NCBI GenBank assembly: GCA_030428785.1 | Contig: JAUIEF010000033.1 | Coordinates: forward strand, 1-35,874 | Origin: a bacterium | Lineage (GTDB): Bacteria; Planctomycetota; B15-G4 | Direction of reading: 5' to 3' | DNA length: 35,874 nt | In this document: one piece after another, positions 15,104 to 25,000 of the stretch | Numbering within the stretch: the stretch's first letter is position 1 | How the letters are laid out: each line of letters begins with the position of its first letter | The notes under the pieces: generated by a model | Seen by the model: the letters and a program-made list of their open reading frames with translations, nothing else | Database searches by the model: none | What the model was told of the DNA's origin: nothing | Made by a program: the position numbers and the translations under genes

Positions 15104-16621
15104 TCAGCTCCCGAAGAACAGCAGCCCGTTCGTGGCCGAGAAGCCGAAGGGCGCGCTCGCGTCGACGATCCAGACCTGCGCGTAGACGCCGACGCAGGAG
15201 AGTCCCGCGGGCCAGTTCGTGTTGACCGTGAAGCCGCCCGACGCGTTCGTCTGCGGTCCGAACTTGATGACGTCGGGCGACGGCACGAGCACGCCGCCCA
15301 TGAAGTTGGCGGACAGCTCGTCGAACCCGAGGATCAGGTAGGTCGCCGCGGAGGGAGCCGCGTCGCTCACCGTGGCGGTGAACGCCCCGCCCGGCGAGAG
15401 GTCGCCGCTGCCGTCGAGCGCGGGGACGCCGGCGACGCCCGCGAGGCCCTCGCCGACGGGCTCGAACCCGTCGGAGTCCAGGTCGACGAGGTAGACCCTC
15501 CCGATCTCGCCGGGGAAGAAGACCGGATCACCGGCGGTGATCGCGAGCAGGCTGCCGTCGAGGTCGACCTCGCGGCCGAACCCGTCCGTGGCCGAGGGCA
15601 CGGGCGCGTGCAGCTCGCGCTCCAGGGCCCCGGTGACCGCGTCGAACACCCAGACGGTGCCCGGCGCAACGCCGTACCGGTCCTGGCCGACCACGACGCG
15701 ATCGCCGTCCAGCGCGATGCCGTCCGAGAAGTGGAACGGCGTGACCGTGGGTGACGAGAAGCTCTGCACCACCTGTCCGGTGACCACGTCGAACAGATAG
15801 ACCGTCGAGTTGCTGGTGACGAGCGCGCGGTCGCCGTCGATGGCGACGCGGGTCCCGAACCTCCCGCCGCTGACGGGCGTCGGTTCGAAGAGCCGGTGCA
15901 GCTCCTGTCCCGTGGTCACGTCGAACAGGCGGGCGATCCCGGCGAGCGGCTGACCGGCCTGGCTGTCCCGGGGACCCCCGGCGATGGCCACGTCGCCGTC
16001 GACGTCCACCGACCAGCCCAGGTGGTCCGACATCGTGGGAGGCAGGGTCTCGTCGTAGAACTTGTACAGTTCCTGCCCGGTGGTCGCGTCGAAGACCCAG
16101 ACGGAGCCGGGGAAGTCATTAGGCGTCCCGACGAGGATCTTGTCGCCGCTGATGGCGACGCTCCGACCGAACCCCGTGGCCGGGCCGGGGTTCGCGGGCT
16201 GCAGCTCGAACAGAACGGAGCCGGTCGCGACGTCGTGGACCCACGCGGTGCCCAGCTTGGCGATGCCGCCGGCGTAGGAGGGCGCGCCCATGACCGCCAG
16301 GCCGCCGTCGACGTCGACGGATGTGCCGCACTCCCCGGAGACGAGCGCCGTGGCGCCCGGGAGGAGCGGTCGCACGAAGTTCCCGGTCACGGCGTCGAAC
16401 AGCAGGGCCGAACCCGCGTCCGCCTTGCCGCCGTTGTCGTCGTAGCGGGCGCCCACCAGGACGTGGGTGCCCTTCACGGCGACGTCCGAACCGATGTCGT
16501 CGGCCAGCACGTAGCTACCGGGCGGGGTCAGCGCCTTCGTCGGCAGGCAGTCCTGGGCAGCGGCCGCGGCGGTCAGCAGGGGGACGAGGATCAGGGAGGT
16601 TGCGCGTGTCGAGGTGGACAT
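15104..16621 (-). CDS. Secreted seven-repeat FG-GAP propeller with shared C-terminal tail
   Basis: 505 residues from the ATG at 16621, chosen for the ribosome site (GGAG, seven bases upstream) and the signal peptide right after it (ATSLILVPLLTAAAAAQD). An ATG farther up at 16804 would add only an Arg-rich leader. Seven units of about 45-55 residues carry GxSVDVDGDxxxVGxP followed by a strand and FDxxTGxxL, an FG-GAP/PQQ-like variant; the seven-fold count again suits a ring. The tail (about 387-505) begins VGEGLAGVAGVPALDGSGDLSPG, has FMGGVLVPSP and NWPAG, and ends SATNGLLFFGS, matching the domain on the other exported propellers. A -10-like TACACT (16732-16727, minus) lies about 100 bases upstream of the ATG. 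Exported; ligand unknown. Confidence 0.85.
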   Translation of the reverse strand: MSTSTRATSLILVPLLTAAAAAQDCLPTKALTPPGSYVLADDIGSDVAVKGTHVLVGARYDDNGGKADAGSALLFDAVTGNFVRPLLPGATALVSGECGTSVDVDGGLAVMGAPSYAGGIAKLGTAWVHDVATGSVLFELQPANPGPATGFGRSVAISGDKILVGTPNDFPGSVWVFDATTGQELYKFYDETLPPTMSDHLGWSVDVDGDVAIAGGPRDSQAGQPLAGIARLFDVTTGQELHRLFEPTPVSGGRFGTRVAIDGDRALVTSNSTVYLFDVVTGQVVQSFSSPTVTPFHFSDGIALDGDRVVVGQDRYGVAPGTVWVFDAVTGALERELHAPVPSATDGFGREVDLDGSLLAITAGDPVFFPGEIGRVYLVDLDSDGFEPVGEGLAGVAGVPALDGSGDLSPGGAFTATVSDAAPSAATYLILGFDELSANFMGGVLVPSPDVIKFGPQTNASGGFTVNTNWPAGLSCVGVYAQVWIVDASAPFGFSATNGLLFFGS

Positions 16622-17106
16622 GCTGGGGCTCCGGGGACTGTCGATGATCGGGGACGAGGCCCGTCCGGTCGCGCGCGAGGCTCCCCGTCCGAGGACGGCT
16701 CGCGGCGTCCGGACCCTTCGACGTCCAGTGTAGCGGACGCGTGCGGATCCGGGTCGTCGGGCCGTGCCGAAGCGGACGTCGGCGAGCGGTGCTCCCGGTG
16801 GCAAGGGAGTGGTGTCGCGTCTCGAAGCCGCGGTTCACCAGTTCCCGAGAAAAGCCGTCCGGCGTGCCCCCTACCCCGCCTCGGGCCCCGGCCGGCCGCG
16901 TCGGGCCCCGCGTCGGCCTCCCGCCGCCGCGCGGGTGGCGGTGTGGTCCGGTCGGGTTCCAGGCCGGCACGCACCTCGCGCCTTCCGCGCCGCGTGGCGC
17001 GTTCGCGAGCGCCGCGCCGCTCAGGCTCCGTCACCGCCGGGGGACATGGTCGGTCCGCAGGCGGGCGGCGCGTGGTCGGACGGGGTGATGTGAACGCGGC
17101 CCGCGC
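16622..17106. other. 485-base non-coding gap with repeat copy B and a 19-base match to the 14295 gene end
   Basis: No convincing gene is visible; open frames crossing it are Arg/Pro/Ala-rich and lack start signals. It contains a -10-like TACACT on the minus strand (16732-16727) for the FG-GAP gene, repeat copy B (16891-16935), and at 16869-16887 a 19-base exact copy of the sequence spanning the stop codon of the membrane-protein gene (14293-14311). Together these suggest sequence duplicated from the 14.3-15.05 kb region. Confidence 0.5.
16891..16935. repeat. Candidate intergenic repeat, copy B
   Basis: The 15-base block (16891-16905) and 18-base block (16918-16935, including the CCCGC/GCGGG hairpin) of copy A are both present and exact, separated here by 12 extra bases that look like a partial duplication of the preceding CCGCGTCGGGC. 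It lies between the kinase stop and the FG-GAP gene start on the minus strand. Confidence 0.4.
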
Positions 17107-19401
17107 TCAGCCGTCCCGGCCCCGCGGCACGAGCGTCACGGGGACGTCGAGCGTGCCGCCCCAGTACGCGTCGACGTCGGGCTCGCGCAGCGCGACGTCC
17201 CGCTCGGGCCGGTAGCGCAGGCGCAGCTCCCGCGACGTGCCGGCGCCGAGGTCCAGCAGCAGGCGCTCCTGCGCGTCCGTCGCGTCCGTCGGCAACGAGA
17301 AGTCGATGCCGGTGGACGAGTACGAGGTGCGCCCCGTCGTGCCGACCGACGCGAAGTCCGTCGACGCGAGCACCTCGCCGCTGTCGGGCGAGACGAGCTC
17401 GAGCACGCCGGCGATCGCCGTGCGCGGGAGCGCGGCGCCGTCGGGTCGCGGCGCCTCGGTGGGGCCGAACTCCAGCGACACGCGCAGCGACCGCCGCGTC
17501 GCGCCCGCGGTGCCCGTCCCGGTGGTGCGCACGGCGTCCGGCGTCCAGCGCGCGGTCATCGCCGCGTCGAGCGCGGGGTCCGAGAGCCGGCGCGGGTAGT
17601 CCGCCGGGTAGGTGTCGTACACGAACATCGCGGCGGGCTGCAGCTCCCAGGTCGCGGTCGTGCCGCCCTCGAGCGAGAACGCGGTGGGCATGTCCGGGCC
17701 GCCGCGCACGCCGCCCGGGATGCGCACGACGCGCACCGTCACGCGGAACGCCAGGTCGAAGGAGCCGCGCTGCAGCGCGTCGCCGACCGCGTCGTGCAGG
17801 TCGTAAGACGCGCCGTACACCGTGACCCCGGGACCGGCGATCGGCATGGGGATGCAGCGGGCGCCGTGCGGCACGGTCCACGCGCCGCCGGACACGGACT
17901 GCTCGAGCGTCCCGATCGCGTAGAGCTCCTCGGCGGCGACGTCGGCCCAGCGCCCGTCGTGCACGGCGTGCAGCTGCACCTCGACGCGGCTCGGCGCGTC
18001 GCGCGCGACGACCGTGCGGTGCCGCACGTCCGGGTTCATCCACGCGCGGATCGCGGCGGCGCCGTCGGGGTGCGTTCCGTCGGCGAGCGCGCGGAGCACG
18101 GACGGCGAGGGCGAGACGAGCGCCACGCCCCCGACCTCGACGCGCAACGGCTCCCGCGCGACGACGAAGGTCTCCCAGCCCCACGTCGCCGCGACGACCG
18201 CGACGACGACGGCCGCGACGACGACGACCCGTCGTGCCGCGCGCGGCATGGGGCGCCGCGCGGCGACGGTCCCGGCGTCCATCGCGGCGCGCAGGTCGGC
18301 GGCGAACGCGGCGGCGTCCCGGTAGCGTCGCGCCGGGTCGCGCTCGAGCGCCTGCGCGAGGACCGCCTCGAGCGCGGGCGGCGCGCCCGGGTCGTGCCGA
18401 CGCAGCGGCACCTTCCGTCCGTGCTCGAGCGCGGAGAGGATCTCGCCGCTCGTCACGCCGTCGTACGGCAGCTCGAGCGTGAGCAGCTCGAAGAGCGTGA
18501 CGGCCAGCGAGTAGACGTCCGTGCGCGCGTCGAGCGGCTGCGTGCGCCGGAACGCCTGCTCGGGGCTCATGTACCGCGGCGAGCCGAACACCTCGCCGCT
18601 CACGGTGAGGCTCGTCGCCTCGAGGTCGAGCGCGAGCCCGAAGTCGGTGAGGCGCGGCGTGCCCGACTCGTCGACGAGGATGTTGCCGGGCTTCACGTCG
18701 CGGTGGAGCACGCCGCGGCCGTGCGCGTAGGCGAGCGCGTCGGCGATGGAAGCGGCCGCCTCGACCGCCCACGCGCGGAAGGCGTCGGGGTCGGCCGGCA
18801 CGCGGTCGTCGGTCGGCGCGCCGTCGGGAGCGGCGTCGCGCGCGGCGAGGCGTCGGCGCTGCACGACGTCCGCGAGCGACGGTCCGTCCACGAGCTCCAT
18901 CGCGAAGAAGGGCGCGCCGCCCGACTCGCCCGAGCTGAACACGGGCACGATGTTCGGGTGGCGCAGGCGCGCGGCGGCCTCCGCCTCGCGCTGGAAGCGC
19001 ACGAGCAGCCGGCGGTCGTTGCGCAGCGCCGGCGGCAGCACCTTGAGCGCGACGCGGCGCCGCAGGCTCGGCTGCTCGGCCTCGTAGACGACGCCCATGC
19101 CGCCGCGCCCGAGCTCGCGCACGATGCGGAACTCGCCGAGCCGCGAGGGCGTCGGCTGCTCCGGCGGCGGCACGTCCGTCTCGAGCAGGTCGATCACCGA
19201 GAGGAACTGCGCGAGCGCGTCGCGGTGCTCGGGGTGGCGCGCGAGGAGCGCGTCGCCGTCGATGGGCTCGCCGGCGTGGAGCTGCTCGACGATCGCGTCC
19301 TGGATGTCCTCGAGGGTGGGCGCGGTCGTCGGGCCGGGCGCGTCGCCGGGCGCGGGCGAGGTGTCGCGCGACGGGTCGGGCTGTGGGGTCGGGTCGGTCA
19401 T
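17107..19401 (-). CDS. Transmembrane Ser/Thr protein kinase (Hanks/PknB type) paired with ECF sigma factor
   Basis: 764 residues. The kinase domain spans about 91-370: glycine loop GRGGMGVVYEA (98-108), ATP-anchoring Lys120, HRDVKPGN with catalytic Asp235, DFG at 253-255, and YMSPEQ. All catalytic residues are intact. One transmembrane helix follows (about 391-407, VVVVAAVVVAVVAATWGW), then ~355 extracytoplasmic residues, beta-rich and unrecognised, probably a sensor. The N-terminal ~88 residues (EDIQDAIVEQLHAGEPIDGDALLARHPEH) resemble the short helical leader common before planctomycete kinases. A strong ribosome site (GGAGG, seven bases before the ATG) fixes the start. It lies 57 bases downstream of the ECF sigma gene on the same strand, an operon; known ECF/STK pairs suggest the kinase controls the sigma factor by phosphorylation. 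The signal sensed is unknown. Confidence 0.92.
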   Translation of the reverse strand: MTDPTPQPDPSRDTSPAPGDAPGPTTAPTLEDIQDAIVEQLHAGEPIDGDALLARHPEHRDALAQFLSVIDLLETDVPPPEQPTPSRLGEFRIVRELGRGGMGVVYEAEQPSLRRRVALKVLPPALRNDRRLLVRFQREAEAAARLRHPNIVPVFSSGESGGAPFFAMELVDGPSLADVVQRRRLAARDAAPDGAPTDDRVPADPDAFRAWAVEAAASIADALAYAHGRGVLHRDVKPGNILVDESGTPRLTDFGLALDLEATSLTVSGEVFGSPRYMSPEQAFRRTQPLDARTDVYSLAVTLFELLTLELPYDGVTSGEILSALEHGRKVPLRRHDPGAPPALEAVLAQALERDPARRYRDAAAFAADLRAAMDAGTVAARRPMPRAARRVVVVAAVVVAVVAATWGWETFVVAREPLRVEVGGVALVSPSPSVLRALADGTHPDGAAAIRAWMNPDVRHRTVVARDAPSRVEVQLHAVHDGRWADVAAEELYAIGTLEQSVSGGAWTVPHGARCIPMPIAGPGVTVYGASYDLHDAVGDALQRGSFDLAFRVTVRVVRIPGGVRGGPDMPTAFSLEGGTTATWELQPAAMFVYDTYPADYPRRLSDPALDAAMTARWTPDAVRTTGTGTAGATRRSLRVSLEFGPTEAPRPDGAALPRTAIAGVLELVSPDSGEVLASTDFASVGTTGRTSYSSTGIDFSLPTDATDAQERLLLDLGAGTSRELRLRYRPERDVALREPDVDAYWGGTLDVPVTLVPRGRDG

Positions 19402-19458
19402 GGTCGGGCCTCCACTCCTCCCTTGGCGGCGGGGGGCGCGGAGGTCGCGCGGAAAATC

Positions 19459-20022
19459 TCAGCGCCGCGCGAGGCCCGGGTGGCCGGCGAGCGCCGTGAG
19501 GCCGCGCCCGACGAGGGCCTTGACCGCCGCGTCGCTCGTCCCGAGACGCGCCGCCGTCTCGGCGACGCTCAGGCCCTCGAGGTACCGCAGGCGCACCGCC
19601 TCGCCCTGCCGGTCGGGGAGCGCCGCGAGCGCGTCGTGCAGCGCGGCGCCGCCCTCCGCGCGGGCGGCGTGCATGCTCGGACTCGTCCCCGCGCCGGGCA
19701 CGCTGCTCTCGAGCGGCTCCTCCGCCGCGCGCTTCCCGGCGGCCTGCGCGCGCCGCGCCTCCGCGACCTTGAAGCGCGCGATGCCCACGAGCCAGCGGTA
19801 GAAGGACGTCGGCCCGCGGTCCTCGTAGGAGTCGAGCCGCCGCGCGCACGCGAGGAGCGACTCCTGGAGCACGTCCTCCGGCGCGACGCGCGCGGCGAGC
19901 GCCGGCGACATCGCGGCGCGCAGGAACGCGAGCAGCCGACCCTGGTGCCGGGCGACGAGCTCGTCGAGGGCGCCGCGGTCGCCGTCCCGCGCCGCCTCGA
20001 CGAGGTGCTGGGTGTCCGACAT
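19459..20022 (-). CDS. ECF-type RNA polymerase sigma factor
   Basis: 187 residues. Sigma region 2 spans about 8-90 (ELVARHQGRLLAFLRAAM, then APEDVLQESLLACARRL and the SFYRWLVGIARFKVAEARR recognition helix), a linker, then region 4 at about 133-180 (ALPDRQGEAVRLRYLEGLSVAETAARLGTSDAAVKALVGRGL), a clear helix-turn-helix. There is no C-terminal extension or anti-sigma gene nearby; the following gene is a membrane kinase, fitting the ECF/STK type in which phosphorylation replaces an anti-sigma factor (family knowledge applied by context). A -10-like TAGAAT (20037-20032, minus) would start transcription about three bases before the ATG, a nearly leaderless mRNA; no ribosome site is seen. It is divergent from the ABC exporter, with 113 bases between their starts. 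Confidence 0.9.
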   Translation of the reverse strand: MSDTQHLVEAARDGDRGALDELVARHQGRLLAFLRAAMSPALAARVAPEDVLQESLLACARRLDSYEDRGPTSFYRWLVGIARFKVAEARRAQAAGKRAAEEPLESSVPGAGTSPSMHAARAEGGAALHDALAALPDRQGEAVRLRYLEGLSVAETAARLGTSDAAVKALVGRGLTALAGHPGLARR

Positions 20023-20100
20023 GGCGGGGGGATTCTACCGATCGTCGCGCGCCGCCGGACCGCCGCATGTCCGCGGTGCGCGTCCCGCGCGGGCAGTCCG

Positions 20101-20106
20101 TATCCT
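20101..20106 (+). promoter_or_regulatory. -10-like hexamer, predicted leaderless start at 20113
   Basis: TATCCT is followed by exactly six bases and then the ATG at 20113, the same geometry as at tetR (7710-7722) and the dioxygenase gene (26744-26756). No -35 box is recognisable at a 17-base spacing. The transcript would begin on the ATG of an 8-codon ORF. Confidence 0.35.
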
Positions 20107-20112
20107 GCGCGC

Positions 20113-20139
20113 ATGGCCGACGACCCCACGCGCCGATGA
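20113..20139 (+). CDS. Possible 8-codon leader ORF (MADDPTRR) overlapping the ABC exporter start
   Basis: ATG at 20113 through TGA at 20137-20139. The stop overlaps the exporter ATG (20136) in an ATGA junction, the usual geometry for translational coupling. The ATG sits six bases after a -10-like hexamer, so it may be the true 5' end of the mRNA. A leaderless mini-ORF delivering ribosomes to an exporter lacking its own clear ribosome site is a coherent but unproven reading. Such a short ORF could also be chance. Confidence 0.3.
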   Translation: MADDPTRR

Positions 20140-21944
20140 CCTCCGCGCACGCCGCCCGCGGTCCGCACGCGCCCGCGTCGCCCGACGACGACGCACCGCG
20201 TCCGCGCCTCCCCGTGCGCCGGCTCTGGGCGCTCGCGCGGGAGGAGCGTCGGCTGCTCGGGCTCGGCACGGTGTTCCTCGTGCTCGGCAGCCTCGCGGGG
20301 CTCGCGTACCCGCAGGCGTTCCGCGTCATCATCGACGACCTCGGCGAGGCGGCGGGGGGCGTCGGACCGTCGACGACCCTCCGCGACGACGTGCTCCTCA
20401 TGGTGGCCATCGTCGGCGTGCAGGCCGCGTCCATCGGGCTGCGCATGTACCTCTTCACGGTCGCGGGCGAGCGCATCGTCGCGCGCCTGCGGCAGCGGCT
20501 CTACGCGCGCGTCATGGAGCAGGAGGTCGCGTTCTTCGACAGCCGCCGCACGGGCGAGCTCGTGAGCCGGCTCGCGTCGGACACGACCGTGCTCCAGGTG
20601 TCGGTCACCGTGAACGCGGCGATGGCGCTGCGCAACCTCGTGCTGCTCGCGGGTGGGCTCACGCTCATGTTCCTCACGTCGGTGCGGCTCACGCTGCTCA
20701 TGCTCGCGCTCGTGCCGCCCATCGCGATCGGCGCGGTGCTCGTGGGCAAGCGCATCGAGCGCATCAGCCGGCGCAGCCAGGACGCGCTCGCGAGCTCGGG
20801 CGCCGTCGCCGAGGAGACCATCGGCGGGCTGCGCACCGTGCGGGCGTTCACGCGCGAGCTCGCGGAGGGGCGGCGCTTCGGCGACGCGGTGTGGGAGAGC
20901 TTCGAGCTCGCGCGGCTGCGCGTGAAGGGCATGGCGACGTTCGTGGCCGTGTCGTACTTCGCGAGCTTCGCGGCGCTCGGCGCGATCCTCTGGCGCGGCC
21001 TCGAGCAGATCGCGGCGGGCGACCTCACCGGCGGCGAGCTCACGCAGTTCATCCTCTACGGGATCACGGTCGGCTTCGGCATGGGCGGCATGGGCGAGAT
21101 CTGGGCCGAGCTCATGAAGGCGCGCGGCGCGTCGGGCCGCGTGTTCGAGCTGCTCGACCGTGAGCCCGCCATGCCGCTCACGGGCGGCGCGCGGCCGGAG
21201 CACGTGAGCGGGCGCGTCGAGCTGCGCGGCGTGCGCTTCGCTTACCCGTCCCGCCCGGACGCGCCGGCGCTGCGCGGCGTCGACCTGGCCGTCGAGCCGG
21301 GCGAGGTCGTCGCGCTCGTCGGGCCGTCGGGGGCCGGCAAGTCGACGATCGCCGCGCTCGTCCCGCGCTTCTACGACCCGCAGGAGGGCGCCGTGCTCCT
21401 CGACGACGTCGACCTGCGCGAGCTCGACCCGTCGTGGCTGCGCGCGCGCATCGGCAGCGTCGCGCAGGAGCCGACGCTCTTCAGCACGACGATCGCCGAG
21501 AACATCCGCTACGGGCGCGAGGGCGCGACGGACGCGGAGGTCGAGGCCGCCGCGCGCGCCGCGAACGCGCACGACTTCGTCGTCGCCCTGCCCGACGGCT
21601 ACGACACGCAGGTGGGCGAGCGCGGCGTGCAGCTCTCGGGCGGTCAGAAGCAGCGCGTCGCGATCGCGCGGGCGCTGCTCAAGGACCCGGCGGTGCTCAT
21701 CCTCGACGAGGCGACGTCCGCGCTCGACGCCGAGAGCGAGGCGCTCGTCAAGGAGGCGCTCGACCGGCTCATGGAGCGTCGCACGAGCCTCGTCATCGCG
21801 CACCGGCTGAGCACGGTCCGCAACGCGCACCGCGTCGTCGTGCTCGACGACGGTCGCGTCGTGCAGTCGGGCGCGCACGACGAGCTCGCGCGCGAGGACG
21901 GGCTGTACCGTCGCCTGCTGGAGAAGCAGTTCGTGACGGCCTGA
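20136..21944 (+). CDS. ABC exporter half-transporter (MsbA/ABCB-type, TMD-NBD)
   Basis: 602 residues from the ATG at 20136; an in-frame ATG at 20067 would add 23 polar residues and lies upstream of the -10-like box, so it is less likely. After a proline-rich tail, the exporter membrane domain (about 35-335) includes the cytoplasmic-loop [15 protein letters not shown] typical of this class. The nucleotide-binding domain has Walker [10 protein letters not shown] (about 399-407), the Q-loop [18 protein letters not shown], signature LSGGQKQR, Walker [13 protein letters not shown] and switch-His in LVIAHRLST. All ATPase motifs are intact, so it should act as a homodimer or pair with an unlinked half exporting a lipid, drug or peptide; the substrate is not deducible. 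It is divergent from the ECF sigma gene and 74 bases upstream of the WD40 kinase gene. Confidence 0.93.
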   Translation: MTSAHAARGPHAPASPDDDAPRPRLPVRRLWALAREERRLLGLGTVFLVLGSLAGLAYPQAFRVIIDDLGEAAGGVGPSTTLRDDVLLMVAIVGVQAASIGLRMYLFTVAGERIVARLRQRLYARVMEQEVAFFDSRRTGELVSRLASDTTVLQVSVTVNAAMALRNLVLLAGGLTLMFLTSVRLTLLMLALVPPIAIGAVLVGKRIERISRRSQDALASSGAVAEETIGGLRTVRAFTRELAEGRRFGDAVWESFELARLRVKGMATFVAVSYFASFAALGAILWRGLEQIAAGDLTGGELTQFILYGITVGFGMGGMGEIWAELMKARGASGRVFELLDREPAMPLTGGARPEHVSGRVELRGVRFAYPSRPDAPALRGVDLAVEPGEVVALVGPSGAGKSTIAALVPRFYDPQEGAVLLDDVDLRELDPSWLRARIGSVAQEPTLFSTTIAENIRYGREGATDAEVEAAARAANAHDFVVALPDGYDTQVGERGVQLSGGQKQRVAIARALLKDPAVLILDEATSALDAESEALVKEALDRLMERRTSLVIAHRLSTVRNAHRVVVLDDGRVVQSGAHDELAREDGLYRRLLEKQFVTA

Positions 21945-22018
21945 GTCGGCGTGCCCGCCGACCTGGTCGTCGCAACCAAGGACGATCGACGCAGCAGATC
22001 TCCGCAGGTCGTGTAAAC

Positions 22019-25000
22019 ATGGACATCCCTGCTGGCGGGAGGACAGGAACGGTGCGGCTCTTCAGGACCAACAGTGATACGCAGGAACTCCCACCGAACG
22101 ATGCGCCGGGTGGGCCAGTATCAGGCCAGTTGCTGGGCGACTTCGAGTTGGTGCGCTGGATTGCCAGCGGGGGGATGGGGCAGGTGTGGGAAGCAAAGCA
22201 GGTAAGCCTCGGTCGCACGGTGGCTGTGAAGCTCCTGCTGAACGGCATGGTCGCGGATGACCAGTTGAACTTCTTCTTGCGAGAGGGCCGTGCAGGCGGT
22301 CGGCTCAATCACCCGAACATCGTCCAAACCATCGGGCAGGGTACGTCCAAGGGACTCGCATGGATTGCTCAGGAGTTCGTCGCCGGATCCTGCACCTTGA
22401 AGGATGTCCTGGACGATCTCCGGTCTGCCGGCGACGTTCCTCCGCCTGAGTACTACCGGTTGGTGGCGCAGTTCATCGGCAGCGTGGCTGGGGCGATGCA
22501 GCTAGCGCATGAGGCGGGGGTCATTCACCGGGATATCAAGCCACAGAACATTCTCGTCACGGCGGATGACCAGCCGAAGGTCACGGACTTCGGCCTGGCC
22601 AAGATCATGAACGAGGTGTCCCTCTCCCACACGGGAGACTTCGCTGGCACCTACTATTACATGAGTCCCGAGCAGGTGGCAGCTCGCCGGATGGGTATCG
22701 ATCACGCAACAGACATCTTCTCTCTCGGGGTGGTCCTCTACGAGTTGCTTACTCTCCGTCGGCCGTTCGAAGGCGATACGGGTCACCAGATCTGCGAGCA
22801 GATCGTCACGACAGAACCTCCGGATCCCCGGAGTATCCGGTCTCAGTGCCCGAAAGATCTGAGCGTCATATGCACCAAGGCGTTGGAGAAGGCGAGGGCG
22901 GACCGCTATGCCAGCATGGCTGGCTTCGCGTCAGATCTTCGCCGATACCTGGTCGGTGAACCGATCCTTGCTCAGCCACCTGGGGTCTACCAACGAGTCG
23001 TCAAGTGGTCGAAGCGAAATCGCGCGGCGGCCGTCGCGGCCTTTGCTGGCATTGTCGCCTTGCTGAGTTTGTCTCTCGCTGCCGCAGTAGCAATTCGCAG
23101 CGCACGATCGGCGCATGAGCGCCGAGAGGAGCTGAGCGCCACGAACGACGAGCTGGCGCGCCAGATGCTCCTGTCGGAGCGGCGTGCCTACGAAGCATTG
23201 ATGGCCGGTGCTTCGGCGGAGCTGTTGAACGAGCGCTTTCTCGAAGCCAAGCGATTGCACGAGCTCTGTCCCATCGATCAGAGGAATTGGGAGTGGAGGT
23301 ATTTGGGCCTCGAACTCGATCGCTCATTGCGCTCCCTGGATGAGCATGACGGGCCAGTGCAATCTGTCGCGTGGAGTCCGGATGGTCAGTGGATTCTCTC
23401 GGCGTCGTCGGATGGCCGTGTCTTGCTGTGGGATGCCGAACACGGCGAAGTCATGGACGAGTTCGAAAAGCACGACGCCGGACTGGGAGTCGTTGCCTGG
23501 AGTCCCGACGGAGCTCGGTGGCTTGCTGGCGGAGGGAGCTCCCTCCAGCTCCGGAGCAGGTCGGCGGCAGACCCTCTGCTGACGATTCCGGTTCCTGCGA
23601 TGACAGTCACGGCCGCCTGGAGCCCGGACGGTCGGGTGATCGCGACGGGCGCGTCCGATGCTTGTGTTCGCGTCTGGGATGCGCTCGAAGGGACGTCCCT
23701 CGCCACATTGCGAGGGCACCGACTCTGGGTGTGGAGTGTTGCCTGGGCCCCGGATGGACTGAGCCTCGCCTCGGGATCAGGGGACGGCACCGTCCGTCTT
23801 TGGGACGTGCCCAGCGGATCGTGCAAGGCTGTGCTCGTGGGCCATGAAACCACGGTGTCGGGCCTCGCTTGGAGTCCTGATGGCTCATGGGTCGCCTCGG
23901 GTTCGGGTGATCGTTCGGTGCGTCTCTGGGATGCTACGACCGGAGAGTGCGTAAAGGTTCTCGCGTGTGCTGACCGCGTCACCTCGGTCGCCTGGAGTCC
24001 CTACGGTGAAGCCGTCGTCGTCGGCTCGCAGGACGGAAGCCTGCGGACCTTCGATCCGGAGTCGGGTGAGTGGCGCGACACCCTTCTGGGCCACGCAGGC
24101 TCCGTCGAGTCAGTGCACTGGAGCCCGACGGGTAACGCGCTTGTCTCAGGCTCTCTGGATGAGACTGTTCGCATCTGGAGAGCGGAGTCGAGTCCTGTTC
24201 CTTGCTCGGTGACCGTCAGCGACTTTTCAGTCCGTTCAGTTGCCTGGAGTGATGACGGGTCCCGAATCGCCACAGCCTCTCAGGATGGAACGGTGCGCCT
24301 GTGGGACGCGCAAACGGGCGACGGCCAGCACGTGCTCGAGGCACATGGCGGCGATGTCAGATGTGCTGCTTGGTCGCCTTACGGCGAACGGCTGGTGTCC
24401 TGTTCGACAGATGGGGCTCTCATGTTATGGGATACCCGGTCAGGCGGGCTGCTCCGCGAATGTCGTGGTCACACGGGACGAGTGTTGTCCGTTGCATGGA
24501 GTCCGGACGGCTCACTCATCGCATCTGGCTCAGAGGATCAGACCGTCGCGCTGTGGGACGCTGAGACGGGAGATCTCATTCGCGTATTCAATGGTCACCA
24601 AAGCACTGTGACGTCGGTGGATTGGAGCTCGGACAGTTCATGGTTGGTGTCCGCCTCATTAGATCGATCAGCCCGGATCTGGTCGGTGCAATCTGGCGAT
24701 TGCACCGCCGTGCTGGAGCCTGCCGATGAACGCTTCGGTGTCCTCATCGCCAGATGGAGTCCCAACGACCGGTACGTGGCTGTTGGGGGGCACGACCGGC
24801 GGGTACGAATCTGGGACACGAGGTCGGATGAAGTTCGGAATTGCGAGGGGCACCTGGGGAGTGTGGAGGATCTCGCGTGGAGCCCCGATGGAACACGACT
24901 CGCGTCATGTTCGGAGGACGGCACGCTTCGAGTGTGGGATCCGGAAGCTGGCCGAGTGCAGAAGGTCTTGAAGAGCGAAGCTGAGCGAACTGTGGCCGTC

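Noticed and set aside
21434..22018. Extension of the WD40 kinase upstream into the ABC gene
   Set aside because: It overlaps the intact ATPase domain in another frame; the kinase domain begins soon after the ATG at 22019.
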